Part shown: positions 11,601-36,250 of the stretch, piece by piece
Layout: the number at the start of each line of letters is the position of its first letter
How positions within the stretch are numbered: the stretch's first letter is position 1
NCBI GenBank assembly: GCA_004335835.1
Contig: RWJK01000864.1
Span: 1-64,000, forward strand
From: Scenedesmus sp. ARA3
Lineage: Eukaryota; Chlorophyta; Chlorophyceae; Sphaeropleales; Scenedesmaceae
Length of the DNA stretch: 64,000 nucleotides
Direction of reading: 5' to 3'
Made by a program: the position numbers and the translations under genes
Notes under the pieces: generated by a model
The model's input: the letters and a program-made list of their open reading frames with translations, nothing else
The model's database searches: none
What the model was told of the DNA's origin: nothing

Positions 11601-11863
11601 AGCAGTGATGTAGCTCTAGACAACAGCGGGCCTGCTGCTCTGCTTTGTGATGCACCGGGCCTGCTGCTGCTGCCTGTGCTGTTCAGCCATGAGCTGACTT
11701 TGCTGTAGCAGCTGCTGCCACCCTGCTGCTGCTGTTGGTGCTTCAGCACCGTTGACTGCAGCGGCTGCGGCTGCTGAGGCTGCTGCTGCTGTGGCTGCTG
11801 CGGTTCTATGCAGCCTGCAGGAGCAGCAGCCTGACCAGCCTGCTTCTGCTGCTTGAGGGGCAT
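5569..11863 (-). CDS. ADCK1-type ABC1 (UbiB-family) atypical kinase
   Basis: Nine exons: 11863-11236, 10786-10557, 9474-9361, 9072-8947, 8742-8553, 7759-7560, 7161-7014, 6470-6233, 5968-5569; 757 aa with all phases matching. The first 210 residues are Gln/Ala/Ser-rich with one hydrophobic segment (LLWYIGLGGMLY), probably organelle targeting or a membrane anchor. Family motifs are intact: KxGQ as VYVKAGQ (301-304), the Ala-rich loop ATAAASLAQ, the VAVK lysine (about 381), LTMEWIDGLK, catalytic HSDPHPGN (532-539) and VLLDHG (about 568) in place of DFG. The run LFPEFRLGWLFEEL...EELDF matches ADCK1 rather than the ADCK3/COQ8 branch. Members are membrane-associated ATP-binding proteins linked to mitochondrial or plastid lipid and quinone metabolism; the exact substrate is unknown. 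Introns hold many copies of exon edges (listed separately). Confidence 0.93.
6575..6785 (-). repeat. Two echoes of ABC1K exon 8 start
   Basis: Minus-strand copies of the exon 8 beginning (GRRGLLSWLLRGTWQPFEVV) lie upstream of the real exon (6470) at about 6575-6645 and 6712-6785. Both keep the reading frame for over 15 codons and a preceding CAG-like acceptor, then diverge. Together with the real exon there are three copies, spaced about 170 and 140 bp. Confidence 0.85.
6895..6950 (-). repeat. Identical second copy of ABC1K catalytic-loop segment
   Basis: A 53-nt stretch at about 6896-6948 is identical to 7017-7069 inside exon 7, encoding VHGYIHSDPHPGNIMVRP. It lies in intron 7, 121 bp downstream of the real copy. 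Flanks on both sides are unrelated to exon 7 beyond the repeat. Identity suggests a very recent duplication. Confidence 0.9.
7435..7480 (-). repeat. Echo of ABC1K exon 6 end
   Basis: Minus-strand sequence reading TSKVLTMERIDAS repeats the exon 6 end TSKILTMEWIDGLK. It sits in intron 6, about 110 bp beyond the genuine donor at 7560. Confidence 0.8.
8046..8497 (-). repeat. Three echoes of ABC1K exon 5 end
   Basis: Copies of the exon 5 3' edge (FEELQLKLTEELG plus donor region) are found at 8421-8497, 8171-8235 and 8046-8076, with increasing decay away from the genuine end at 8553. The first copy keeps the ctacctaccc donor context. Confidence 0.8.
8790..8845 (-). repeat. Echo of ABC1K exon 5 start
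   Basis: A degraded copy of the exon 5 segment around the VAVKVQYPGL codons and the CKARL codons occurs about 95 bp upstream of the genuine exon 5 in intron 4. The cggggtactgcacctt core is shared with the real exon. Confidence 0.7.
9597..9634. repeat. 12-bp minisatellite
   Basis: The unit cgcgctgccacc is repeated about three times in tandem inside intron 2 of the ABC1 kinase gene. Confidence 0.7.
9693..10388 (-). repeat. Four echoes of ABC1K exon 2 end
   Basis: The last 30 codons of exon 2 (YKRLMMSLAPDLDPEGYNAA onward) recur at 10293-10388, 10050-10140, 9785-9884 and 9693-9748 in intron 2. The first three keep the frame almost completely and are followed by the same gtgggtg-type donor (or a close variant). 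Spacing from the true donor (10557) is about 264, 243 and 264 bp, then 93 bp. None has a good acceptor before it, so they look like decoy donors rather than exons. Confidence 0.88.
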
Positions 11864-12005
11864 CTGGGGACTGTGCTACGATCCTGTGGTGACGCCTATG
11901 CGACTAAATAGGTTATTTCAGAAGTATTGGCGTGATAAATGCGCCCTGATCTTCTGGTCTGCTGTGCTCGTATGTTTACAGCAGTAGACAGCTGGGCTGC
12001 CAGGT

Positions 12006-12380
12006 ATGGAGAAGCGCCTGCTGGTCCGTGGAGGAACGCCACAGCAAACAGCAAGGATACTTCATATTAATCAAAGGCTCCTTTCGTTGGCTCTTCACAA
12101 ACTTGCTCCCTCGGACCGAGATCAAACACTATGCGAGGGAGTCTTGCTTTTATGGCAATGGTCACTCCAGGACTATGCTTTGACCATAGGCAATGCTAAC
12201 CTCTACGCCGAAACGGCCGAAAGGCCGGCTCAGCTCAGCCAGCTATGGAGCCGTGTGACTTGCCGTGTTTTCTCGTTCACCAAGCACTCGTTGCTTCGTC
12301 AGCAGAATGATAAACAGCACTGTATCCTTATACGATTGCTTGGGAAGATCGAGCATATGGCTGTGCAGGAGCTGCTGTGA
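12006..12380 (+). CDS. Hypothetical ORF, 124 codons
   Basis: An ATG-initiated frame without introns, starting MEKRLLVRGGTPQQ and ending HMAVQELL. Its composition is balanced and lacks the CAG-driven Ala/Gln runs that make most frames here open by default, which is the only argument for coding. No motif is recognised and no splice-consistent continuation was found. It may be spurious. Confidence 0.2.
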   Translation: MEKRLLVRGGTPQQTARILHINQRLLSLALHKLAPSDRDQTLCEGVLLLWQWSLQDYALTIGNANLYAETAERPAQLSQLWSRVTCRVFSFTKHSLLRQQNDKQHCILIRLLGKIEHMAVQELL

Positions 12381-13614
12381 CATACTGTGATAAGCAGCGG
12401 ACGCACACACCCAGGTCCTATGTTGCCCGATCCTCAACCGTGCATTGCGCTGTTGTGCGTGCAAAACGCATTTTACGTTGTTGTCGACAATTTCATGCAA
12501 AATCTTGAAAAGCAACTAACGGCGCCAACTCAGCCCGCCAAGACAGCTACAGCAGTCCTGGGCAGTGGGGATTGCCAGCCCACGTGTTACCAACATTTGG
12601 GTGGCCTAGCAAGCACCAGGATTCAACCGGAGGTACACAGCAGTGTAAACCAAATGAACCTCACCACAAACAGCAGCAGCAGCCAGTTCAATTCAGCCTG
12701 AATGCAGGCTGCAACCAGCAGGCGGCCATGTGGTGCCAAGTGGCCGGCGCTGCAGCGCAAGTCATAAAGATGCAAGGAGCACTCGAGGGCCCACACCACA
12801 CAAAACACATTGCACTACAACGTCTGTCAGCTCTCAAAAGCCTACAAAGCAAGGACGTATGCATGCAACATTTGCAGCTGAATGTCTACCTCCCAGCTTT
12901 GTCAGCTGGAACTGCACACTTGTGCACCCTTGCCTCAAACCACAGCTGCACACGCGCACTTGACCTCACGTGCTCAGGGGCGCAGCCAGTGGCTACTGCT
13001 GCAATTAAAACAAAAGGCAGCAGCATGGACTTGCAGCCAGAGCACCTTCGTTTACACTGCATGTTAGCATGGTTCAACTGGCAGATGCTGTGCAGCATGC
13101 ACTCAGCTTGCATCTGCATACAAGGCAACAATGCCCGCTGGTGGTGCAGATAAAGAGTAGCCACTCGGGTACCTTCTATCTGTTGCACATGGCAATGCTT
13201 TAGCATGCAGGACGCAACCTCCCACTCCTGCTCAAGCCCTGCTGCAGCAGTGCAATGACCCATTCGCTACTAATAGCATAAGAAATGCTACGCATCCACA
13301 GCCAAATTTCCAGCAGAGTCAGCAAACACCCAGACCAAGACCATACACAAACCGAAGGCACTTAGCCTAATGCTAACAACTCAGCTTGCCAGCGCAGAGC
13401 AGCCTGCAGCTGCAGCAACAATGAAGCTATGCTGAACCCACAGCAGGCTCCCAGCCAGCTGCAATAGCGTGTGTCTTGCACCTCAGCGGCGCGCAGCATA
13501 CCACACCAACTGGAGCAACGGCACATGCCACCAACAACACCAGCAGCAGCGGTGCTCACTGCACAATGACCACAATGTCTTAGCAGAACAGCAGCAGCTG
13601 CTGACAAATGTTCA

Positions 13615-13837
13615 GTGCAGGTCGGCCACGCAGAAGCCAGGCATGGGGACGCAGCAGGAGCTGCAGCAGCAGCAGCAGCTTCCTGCTTGCTTTGTGCGCA
13701 GCGGCGCTCACTGCAGGTCTGCCACGCCGAAGCCAGCCACGGCGCAGCTGCAGCCACAGCACCAGCGCCAGCTGCAGCAGCAGCCCACTGCTTCCGCAAG
13801 CTCACGTTTCACTGCAGGTCGCCCATGTCGAAGCGCC
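13615..13837 (-). repeat. Three echoes of the SHMT C-terminal codons in the 3' flank
   Basis: The genuine SHMT end (PGFNVADLQ, stop at 13879-13877) is followed downstream by degraded copies beginning gcaggtc at about 13811-13837, 13711-13745 and 13615-13656. The third still matches the coding end through the Pro-Gly codons. Spacing is about 70-100 bp. They lie beyond the stop codon. Confidence 0.75.
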
Positions 13838-13876
13838 AACGCCAGCGCCAGCAGCAAGGCTTGTGTTTACTTAGCC

Positions 13877-16158
13877 TTACTGCAGGTCAGCCACGTTGAA
13901 GCCGGGCATGGGGAAGCTGCTGGCGAAGGCCTCCACCCTGCCACGAATCTCCGCAAGCTCGCTGTTGCCGCTGATGCCCTTGACCCACTCCTTGAGCAGC
14001 TTGCCGTGGCTGTCCTGCACGGTCTTGGCCACCTGCAGCATCGCACAATCACACACAAGGGTTCAGTACGGTGTAACTAGTGACACTGATGCCCTTGACC
14101 CACTCCTTAAGCAGCTTGCCGTGGCTGTCCTGCACTCTCTTGACCACCTGCAGCAGTGCAGGCAGGAGTGCAAGACACAGCAGGGAAAAGAATGAGCTGA
14201 AGCAACACCGTGTTTCTTCCAAACAACAGCGCTTCTAGGCGTTGCAGAGTTCAAGTGTGCCGACACGATGAACCTTGAGCCTTCAAATCAATGTTTTGGG
14301 GGCTGTGTCTCACAGTCTGTCTGTATGGTGCTGATGTTGCACCGTGCTCACCTGCAGCACCTCATGCAGGAAGCCGGCTATCTGCTCGAAGTCAGACTCG
14401 ACCAGGCCGCGAGAGGTCATGGCGGGCGCGCCTGCAGGACAGCAACAAAGCAGACACAACAGGCAATACAAGTCAGCACTGAAAGTGTATGTACACGTGG
14501 CCTGACGTGCATAGCAGCATGCACAGGCAAGCGCATGGACACGTATGCGCACAGCAGCAGCACCAACCCTTCGCATGCGCTGCTGCCGCCAACTAACTCT
14601 GCACACCGCACGCATGCACAGCGTATAGGTGTGTAAGCAGAGATCTGCGCCCCAGTCAAGCATGCTGTGCTCACCGATGCGCACGCCGCCCGGGTTCATG
14701 GCGCTGACGTCGCCCACCACCGCGTTCTTGTTCAGCGTGATGTGCGCCTCGTCACACGCCTTCTCCATCTTGGCGCCGCTGATGCCCTGCGCACAGTGAA
14801 CAAAACAGCAAAACAGGCACGTACATTATCACTGACAGGTGTATAGTAAAGCAGCTAGCAGCTCAGCTGCAGTGCAGCTGCTGCACCATTGGCAGGTATA
14901 GTTGGAATTCCTGCACACAGTCCTGCTGCCATACCGCATGCAGGCCTAGCTAGACCATGCTGCAGCCTGCTGCTTCTGCCCTATCCCATCACCTCTAGGC
15001 ACTAGACACGCATCCATATTCAACACCCAGCCAACCCTGCTAAGCAACACACAACCCGCCTGGTATGACACACGCCCGCAGTTACACAGGCTGACCCTGA
15101 GTCACGTACCTCGCCGCGCAGGTCCCACAGCAGCAGGTGGTTGTCGGTGCCGTCAGTCACCAGCTTGTAGCCGCGCTTCTTCAGCGCCTCGCCTAGGGCC
15201 CGCGAGTTGGCCACCACCTGGCGCTGGTAGGCCACAAACTCAGGGCTGGCGGCGTGCTTCAGCGCCACTGCCAGCGCAGCAATCTGGTGGTTGTGTGGGC
15301 CGCCCTGCGGAAGTCAGAGAAAGATAGGCAGGAACCAAGACAGAAACGTGCTATCAGCGGTTCGCGTCTTTCAGTTCAGCTGCCAGCGCAGCGATCTGGT
15401 GGTTGTGCGGGCCACCCTGCAGGGACACACACGTGAACAGATGATGGTCATGTTGATGGTCAAGCAAGATAACAGTGTACAGGCTCAGTGCCGTGTGTAG
15501 CATGTTGTGGTTGCGGTAGCTCTCACAAGTAGGCTGCAGAGTGCAGACATTCCTGCAAAAAACAAGACACAAGCATGCCCATTAACCTAAAAACAGTGCT
15601 GGTCAAAGCATGGTCAAACATGGTCAAACTGCTGTGTGCCGCTTACCTGCAGCGAGGGGAAGACCGCGAAATCGATCTTTGACTCGTAGTCGTACTCGCT
15701 GCCCTCCGGCTCACCCTTGGCAAGGCGCTCAGCAGGCTTGGGGCCCTGCAGCATCAGCAGCAGCCGCAGCAGCAGTTGGGGCGGTGTCAGTGTATTGATA
15801 CATAAGGGGGCCTGACATTCAGTATCTGCACGCAGGCAATGAAGGACGACCAAATGACTTTTCAAAGTCGAAGCTCCTTTACAAGGAATCTGCGCTTGCT
15901 CATCCAAGCACACACTGCCTTCTGCATGCAGCACACATACAGCAACACACAGTGCCTCAACAGGCTGTTGACACCCCGAAATAGCTGCAGTGCAGCAGCA
16001 CACCTTGCGCATGAAGATCATGCCAGCACGGGGTCCCCTCAGGCTCTTGTGCGTGGTGGTGGTCACGACATCAGCGTACTCGAATGGGCTGTCCACCACA
16101 CCCGCTGCCACCAGGCCGCTGATGTGGGCCATGTCCACCAGCAGGTACGCGCCGACCT

Positions 16159-16192
<34 letters not shown>

Positions 16193-17942
16193 TGGTGAGC
16201 ATTGGCTTCAACACGACATCTGCATGAATGATGCGTGTCGAGACAAACCAGCACGTCCGCGCCACCATTGCTGCCGTTGCTTTTCAGCGGTTGCAGCCGC
16301 GCGCATCTTGCCAGCAACCGCGCTGCAGCGCCTTGCTTTCCATGCTACCCTAACCTGATTGTCCCCTTTTCATAATGTCCCTGTCCCCACCAGAACTGCC
16401 ACAAACAGCAAGGGACACCACTGGCTCTTTCAACCCGCGCACCTTGTCGGCGATCTCCCTGAAGCGCTTGTAGTCCCACTCGCGCGCGTACGCGCTGCCG
16501 CCTGCAATGATGAGCTTGGGACGGAACTCCAGCGCCTTCTCCTCCAGCTTCTCATAGTCCACCAGGCCGGTCTGTGGCAGCAGCAGCAGCAGCAGCAGCA
16601 GCACAACTATACCTTCAACAAACCACCCCTGCCAAGTCCACCCTCAATCTTGCATGGCTGTCTGCTGCAGCACCAGCACCTGCACTGCCGCCAAGGCGCT
16701 TTTCCCTGCAGTGCACACCGACCGCCTTACACACGCTGACCTGTGCCACTGCAATGCACGACACTCACAGGAGTGCAAACAAGCTGCAATATGCTAGGCA
16801 ACACCAATCACCGCAGCAGCACGCACCGCGGGGTTGAGCTTGTAAGGCAGGCTCTCAAAGTAGATGCTGGTCGCGGACACCTTCTTGTTGCCCGTGAAGT
16901 AGCCGTGCGTGAGGTGGCCGCCACTGGGCAGGTCCAGGCCCATGATGCGGTCGTGCGGCTGCAGCAGCGCGGTGTACGCCGCAAAATTGGCGGGGCTGCG
17001 GGGGCGAGGGGTGGCAGGTGGGTTGGAGTACAGGGCAGTGACACAGGTTAATATCAACATAAAAGGCAGCTTGAGGGAGCGTACAGCAAGCAATGCAATG
17101 GGGACAGCGCTGAACAAAACGCACCAAGCTGCTTGTTGGCTGACTATGCACAGGCGGTGCAGGCAGCTGCAGCACGGCCGTGCAAAAAATCTTGCTCCCG
17201 AGTTGCTCCCAACATCAACAAAACCTAGGAACTACTTGCTGGTAACAGTGATGTAAGCCATTGAACATCTTGTGCTGCTCCGCGCCACCATGCATGGTCA
17301 ACTGCCAGCAGGTGTCACTGCCACACAGATGCTCTTCCGCAACCGCTGCCAACCTACGCCTCAGCAACTGCGCCTGCTGCACATAACTGCACTTAATCAT
17401 CATAATCAACACAATCACCTGCCGGAGTAGGGCTGCACATTCACACCCCATGCTGCTGGGTCCAGCCTGAATGCCTCCAGTGCTCGCTTCTTGCACAGCA
17501 GCTCTGCCCTGTCGATGTGCTCATTGCCTCCATAGTACCGCGCGCCTGGCTGGCCCTCGCTGTACTTGTTTGTCATGGCTGAACCCAGGCATTCCAGCAC
17601 TGGGCGAGACGTGAAGTTCTCCGAGGCAATCAGCTCGATGCCCTTCCTGCAGCAGGACCAGTGTCCACAGCAGCAGCAGAGCAGCAGGCAGCATGATGGA
17701 TGCTAGATGCTCTGCTGGCGTAGCTCGCAGTGCACCGACCGACGTTTTAATCAAAACAATTGAAGAACAGCATGCGTCTGCGCTGAGGAGCATCCAGCCG
17801 CACTCGTCGTTGTGGTTGCTTACCATTGGCGGGCCTTCTCGTCCTGCACGATCGAGTACATCTCTGGATCCGCCTCTTTCAGGCTTTTGAGAGACTCAGG
17901 GAATACATGCGCGTTTGTTTTGTGTACACCGTTTGCTGCCAT
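13877..17942 (-). CDS. SHMT: Serine hydroxymethyltransferase
   Basis: Ten exons: 17942-17824, 17646-17419, 16995-16827, 16571-16443, 16156-16004, 15745-15647, 15304-15110, 14786-14675, 14431-14352, 14032-13877; 479 aa, phases consistent. The enzyme is PLP-dependent and interconverts serine plus tetrahydrofolate with glycine plus 5,10-methylene-tetrahydrofolate. Visible motifs are [48 protein letters not shown] and the PLP-lysine block [17 protein letters not shown] (Lys about 252). Length is usual for the family. The N-terminus ([18 protein letters not shown]) shows no long transit peptide, which suggests the cytosolic isoform. The start ATG (cacgATGG context) is the first in frame and lies about 85 bp below a TATA-like element. 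Introns contain echoes of exons 7 and 10. Confidence 0.97.
14088..14151 (-). repeat. Echo of SHMT exon 10 start
   Basis: A 64-nt copy of the exon 10 beginning, including its CAG acceptor and reading [20 protein letters not shown], lies in intron 9 about 115 bp upstream of the genuine exon. It differs at a few positions and then runs into unrelated sequence. Confidence 0.88.
15369..15422 (-). repeat. Echo of SHMT exon 7 start
   Basis: A 54-nt copy of the exon 7 beginning ([12 protein letters not shown]) with a CAG acceptor lies 112 bp upstream of the real exon 7, in intron 6. Confidence 0.88.
16157..16189 (-). repeat. (CTG)n tract before SHMT exon 5 acceptor
   Basis: About 11 CAG units on the plus strand read CTG in the sense of the gene and abut the 3' splice site of exon 5 (acceptor at 16157). 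The usual pyrimidine tract is replaced by the repeat. Confidence 0.9.
16572..16602 (-). repeat. (CTG)n tract before SHMT exon 4 acceptor
   Basis: About nine CTG units in the sense of the gene end at the ctgccacag acceptor of exon 4. Confidence 0.9.
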
Positions 17943-19919
17943 CGTGAATGTGCTTCTCTTACTGTGCAATATGAATTCGTGAGCGTGCGGGCGTCAAACA
18001 CAGTGCATGGTGCAGCTTGGTGTGATACTATATAGTGTTGGCTTCCTCGTTGGGGCTGACCCAAATCACAGGCACTCGACCAGAGACAACAGTGAGGCGC
18101 CCTTGAATGGGTCGATGCTTGAACGCGGACGAGGTTAAACATGATCTTTGTTAATTTCATGATGCAGAAACTATTTTTGGCATTATTGGCAAGTGTCCGC
18201 TTTCATTTGAGACGAACTGGCAACTTTCCGCTCCGGCACTTGTTTCTTCCGCTACGATGCATGCGCCGAGGCAAACAAGTTATATTCAAAGCTTTCACAC
18301 ATTATGTATTTGTGTTTTGGCTTTTGACCTGACACTACGCCTTGGTTGGAAAGTTCAGCGCGAAGCAAAACTTGCTGTGCACGGCTGGACCAACACGTGT
18401 GAGATTCTGTCGGGCGCTGATGACCACCAGTCTGACATAGGGATTCCACTGTTTTTGTTGCTGCCGGCTGCGGGATGTCAGCCTTGATTTCAACTCTCTC
18501 ATTTGAAATGGCTGCAGCACGGTACTGCCTGCAGGAATTCAACATGACCCTTGCAAGCGTGCACGGGCAACAAAGGGCACCGCATAAGGCGATAGCTTGT
18601 TCAAATAGTCCACAGCCACCACTTCAGCAGACATCGTGATCACAACTGTGTGGCAATGCTACTGTACTGTTCACACAGTCGGCATGTGCAGTTCCCAGCT
18701 TCACAAACAACAGCTAATGTTTGTCAGCATAGTGGTTTGCTAAGCTCTGCTCCAGTGTACCTGTATAGGGGAAAACCTCAGTCCAGGGGGGCCTCCCTCC
18801 TTGCAACCAGGTATACAGCCAGAACAGCAAAGGGCTTTAGGGTGTCCCCCTCAGGGGCCTCGGAGGCAAAGCTGTGGGGTTTCCCCTGCATGACCTGCTG
18901 CCGCAGTTGCCATTGCATCAGCAACCACCACCAGTGTTGTACCATGTTTGTAGCAGTCGCTGCTGCTGCACCTACCCACACCCTGTTTGGGCGTTGGGTA
19001 TGCCAAAACACAGCCGCTGTGGCCCACAGTCAGTGACCACTGTGGCAGCGCTGCTACAGCCATTTGACGCTGCTGCCTCAGGCAGGTCTGGCAAGCCTGC
19101 TGGCAAGCTCTGAAAGCTGTTGGACCAATTGCTGAAGTGGACGACAGGGAGATGGAGATTGACATACGTAGTTAGGACGCGTTGAGAATTTGGATGCCCA
19201 CAGCACTACAGTTGAAGAAGTCTTGGCCGCCTGCTGATGGGTGCCTCATGTAAGTTGTTTATGTTGTTTCATACATCAAGAGATTAAGTTCAAAAACATT
19301 GTGGTCACAGGCCTGTAGGCAGTGCTGGTTCTGCCCCAAACAGAGGCAGACTGGCAGGCAGACAGCATTGACTGCAGCAACATTGGAGGCATCTGAACCC
19401 TCAATGTGCCGGGGAAACTGAACCAGAAACAACAAATACAACTGAAAGATTTCAATACTGTAGGAAACCGCATTGGATGTCGGGTATGCCATCAGAATTC
19501 AAGGCCTGTCAGCTCTGTCACTTGGGGTTGGGGGTGGAGGTGAACGACAGAAGAGACGGCACGTGATCAGTGTCAGGGCTTCGCCCTACCGATCATTGCT
19601 GGGTAAGGGTTGGCTTATCGATACGTGCGGCGTGGTAAGAGGCTGCGTTCTGTGCTACTGCTGTCACACTCACCCGACCCAGTACCTGACGCTACTGAAG
19701 CCGAACCAGAGTTGGTTTGATAACAATAAGTGTCAACATCACATATACATTTTAGTATCATTGGCATCAGTGCGTGCATGCGTCGAGTTTGAGCAGCAGG
19801 GGCACAGCAGCAGCAGCACCCCCAGCAGCACCGGCCTGCCTCGCCTGCAGCCGTAGCCAGCGAGCGGGCTGGCGCCCGCAGCTCCCCGCGCGTAGCTCCG
19901 CGCAAGGGCTCGCTGCATC
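17943..19919. other. Divergent intergenic region between SHMT and RPB2
   Basis: About 2 kb separate the two divergent start codons. 18100-18400 is AT-richer than the surroundings and presumably promoter or 5' leader DNA. Around 18775-18895 is a patch of unusual composition with short C- and G-runs (listed among findings). No exon of either gene and no convincing additional gene was found. RPB2 may have an untranslated 5' exon here, which the sequence alone does not show. Confidence 0.55.
18026..18035 (-). promoter_or_regulatory. TATA-like element of SHMT
   Basis: On the minus strand the sequence cactatatagtatc lies about 85 bp upstream of the SHMT start codon, a suitable distance for a core promoter with a short leader. 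Position and sequence are the only evidence. Confidence 0.45.
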
Positions 19920-33757
<13,838 letters not shown>

Positions 33758-35825
33758 GCAGTGCCGCCTGATGCCGACACCGCTATATATAGCAGGGGCT
33801 GCGTCAGTGATGCTTTAAGTAGGCAGCAGCGCAGTGACAGCAGGCACGCGGGAGCAGCAGCGTACTTGCACGATCAGTTGCTGATTTGCCTGCAGTGCAG
33901 AAAGCTGTGCGTTTTTATGCCGGGGCGAGCTGCTGTGGCTGCAGCTGCACCTGGAAGCTTTCCAGCTGCCGGAGAGCGGCTGTCCAGGCTGGTGTGGCCG
34001 TAACTGCACCCAAAGCTTGGCCAGCTGAAGTGCCCAGCTGTGCAGGCTAGTGGGTGCAGTGGCTCTGACACCTCTTGCACAAGTTGTGCAGATGTGCATT
34101 GTTGCTTACGGGGGTAGGCAGAAGGACAGACGTGAAAAGAGGCATGGGGCCAGCCAGAAAGCGGGCAGAAGTCAGAAGGAGAAGGGCTGGCTAGGTGGTT
34201 GATTCTGTTCCTGTCTGTAGGGCGGAGTTTGTAGCTGGTCTGGCATGCTCATCCTTCTGAGTGGTGATGGCCGTTTCTGGCATCTTGGCACATAGTGCGG
34301 GCCACTGCCTCCCTATGCTGCCCCATGTGAGAGGCGTTTGTGTTTTCTTTGTTGTGTATTTCCTTCGGATCCTGCGCGCACATCGTGCGTGTGGGTTGTT
34401 GTGGGCTGCTGACAGCAGCACGTAGGCTGCAGTCAGCCCTGCATTGCATTGCTGTGGCGGCAGCCGCGGAGGCTGTCACCAAGCAGGTCTGCCTCCTGCT
34501 TGCGCAGAGGATGGTTTCGTGCATATGCAGAGGCTGCGCTTATATGTGTCACACATTGTGCACTGAGGTTGGCTGGCCGCGGCGGCAGGTCCTGCTGCCA
34601 GTGTAGGGCCTGCTGCAATGTGTGTCTCTTATGCTGTTGACGGCACCAGCTGTGGCACTGCAGCCACAGGGAGGGGCGCTGTGGGATTCGCCTCATGCTG
34701 TGACAAGCAGCGCTGAACCTGTTTTTCTTTTCGCGACTCTGCAGTTGCCACGCAGTTCATCTTGCACACCAGCTGCCTCATTGCGGTGTGCGTCAGCGGT
34801 GTGTTGGGGGGTTCTGCGCTGTTGATTTGCTGGCACTGTACGCGCGCTTTCTCTGCCATGTTGCTCTTCACACGACTGATGGCCGATGTCTAGACATATG
34901 TGCTTGGGCTCCACCCATCGCCACCTGGTTCCTGCAGGCTGCTGTGCCTGCATGCTGTGCAGTTGCCTCTATGTGCGCGCATGTGCCAGCTGCTGCGCAT
35001 GAGGGAGTTCTTGAAGGCGCAGGCAGCCATACCGTACTCTCCACCACCCATGTGTACGGGCTGGTGTGTGTGTGTATTGTTAACCCTGCGCACCACATGG
35101 TGGCCACCTACCCGTGGGTGGTTCGGAACGCTGGTGGTGGTTTGACCATGTTGGACATGCTCGGCATGCCACGCTACGTGGTGCAAGGGTTGCGCAGCCG
35201 CAGTGTGGCACGCTCTCTGCTGGTTTTGGCTTACAGGCTTGTGTGAGCCTCTCTTCACCTTGCTTGGTTACTACTTCAGGTTGCATTTTGAAGTTGATAC
35301 AGGAGTAATGCAAGCAAGTGTGACGTTGTCCACACACTTTGCTGGGCTGCCGTTCTTGGAGCCCGCAAGTCATGGCAGCTGATAAAGGTTTGCCTATAAC
35401 CGTCACCAACACACGCCTGTTGAGACAGATACCAAACCTTGGGTTACAGGTCGACATATCCTGTGTCGTGACGTCATTAGCGTCAGCCGCCAAACTGGCA
35501 GGCTGCCACGTGGCACAGAGGCTGGGTGGGATCTGGATGCAGCACATCGCACAGATCCCTGCAGCCTGATGGCATGCATGGTGTGAGTCATGGTAGAAAC
35601 TGAAAACCCAACAGGACCAGCTGGTCACGCCAACCAGCTGTTGTGGTGGCTGGATGCATGCACACCACGCACACCATGACGCTGCAGTCACAGAGTGGTC
35701 GCTTTCAAGGAGACCTGCTGCTCAGCGGCGCATGTTCATCTACCGCGCTTTTGTTGCGCGGATCAGCTTGTCATCGAGTTGTAGCCACTCCCTGCTGCTG
35801 TTGCTGCTGCTGCAGCCGATCTTTC
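33758..35825. other. Intergenic region between convergent RPB2 and GT71 genes
   Basis: This is the shared 3' flank, about 2.1 kb. Open frames (for example 34788-35246) have Cys/Ala-biased translations typical of non-coding GC-rich DNA and no motif. Nothing else was identified. Confidence 0.55.
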
Positions 35826-36210
35826 TCAGCAAGCCAGCTGCTGCCGCTTCGCCAGCAACGATTTGACCCTGTCAAACGCAACATACGATGCATACAGCAC
35901 CCTGTGCGCCTGACTGAATGCCTCCACAGGCACCACAGGAACTGGCTGAAGGTTGAGGCCCTCTTTCAGCTCCGGGCAGTGCTCGGGATCGTCGGGTCGA
36001 TCTGCACGTACGACCACCCCAGCGCTCCGCTGCTTTGTACGACATGCCTCGAAGGTCCTCGTATCTACCTGGCTGTACGTGTACGTGAAGTTGGGCTGGC
36101 TCATGGCCAGCATGGCTTGGCCCTCCGTGAGGGGTATGGTGAAGTACGACACCTGGCAGTCCGAGGTCGAGTTCTTGGCGCTGCAGTGCGGGAACAGCTT
36201 GCCTTTGTCT

Positions 36211-36250
<40 letters not shown>

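Larger units (their letters stand above)
11864..13876. other. Intergenic region, ABC1K 5' flank and SHMT 3' flank
   Basis: The two minus-strand genes are separated by about 2 kb. The left part should hold the ABC1K promoter; no clear TATA box is seen. The right end (13615-13876) is SHMT 3' flank with copies of the last SHMT exon. A minus-strand TGTAA occurs near 13056. Between them are short open frames without recognisable protein character, apart from the weak candidate at 12006. Confidence 0.5.

Noticed and set aside
34788..35246. 152-codon plus-strand ORF downstream of RPB2
   Set aside because: Composition (Cys, Ala, Val, His) is typical of random frames in this GC-rich DNA; no motif or splice structure.
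35654..35691. CACACC/CACGCA repeats as a regulatory array for GT71
   Set aside because: Short, irregular and located at the 3' end of the gene.
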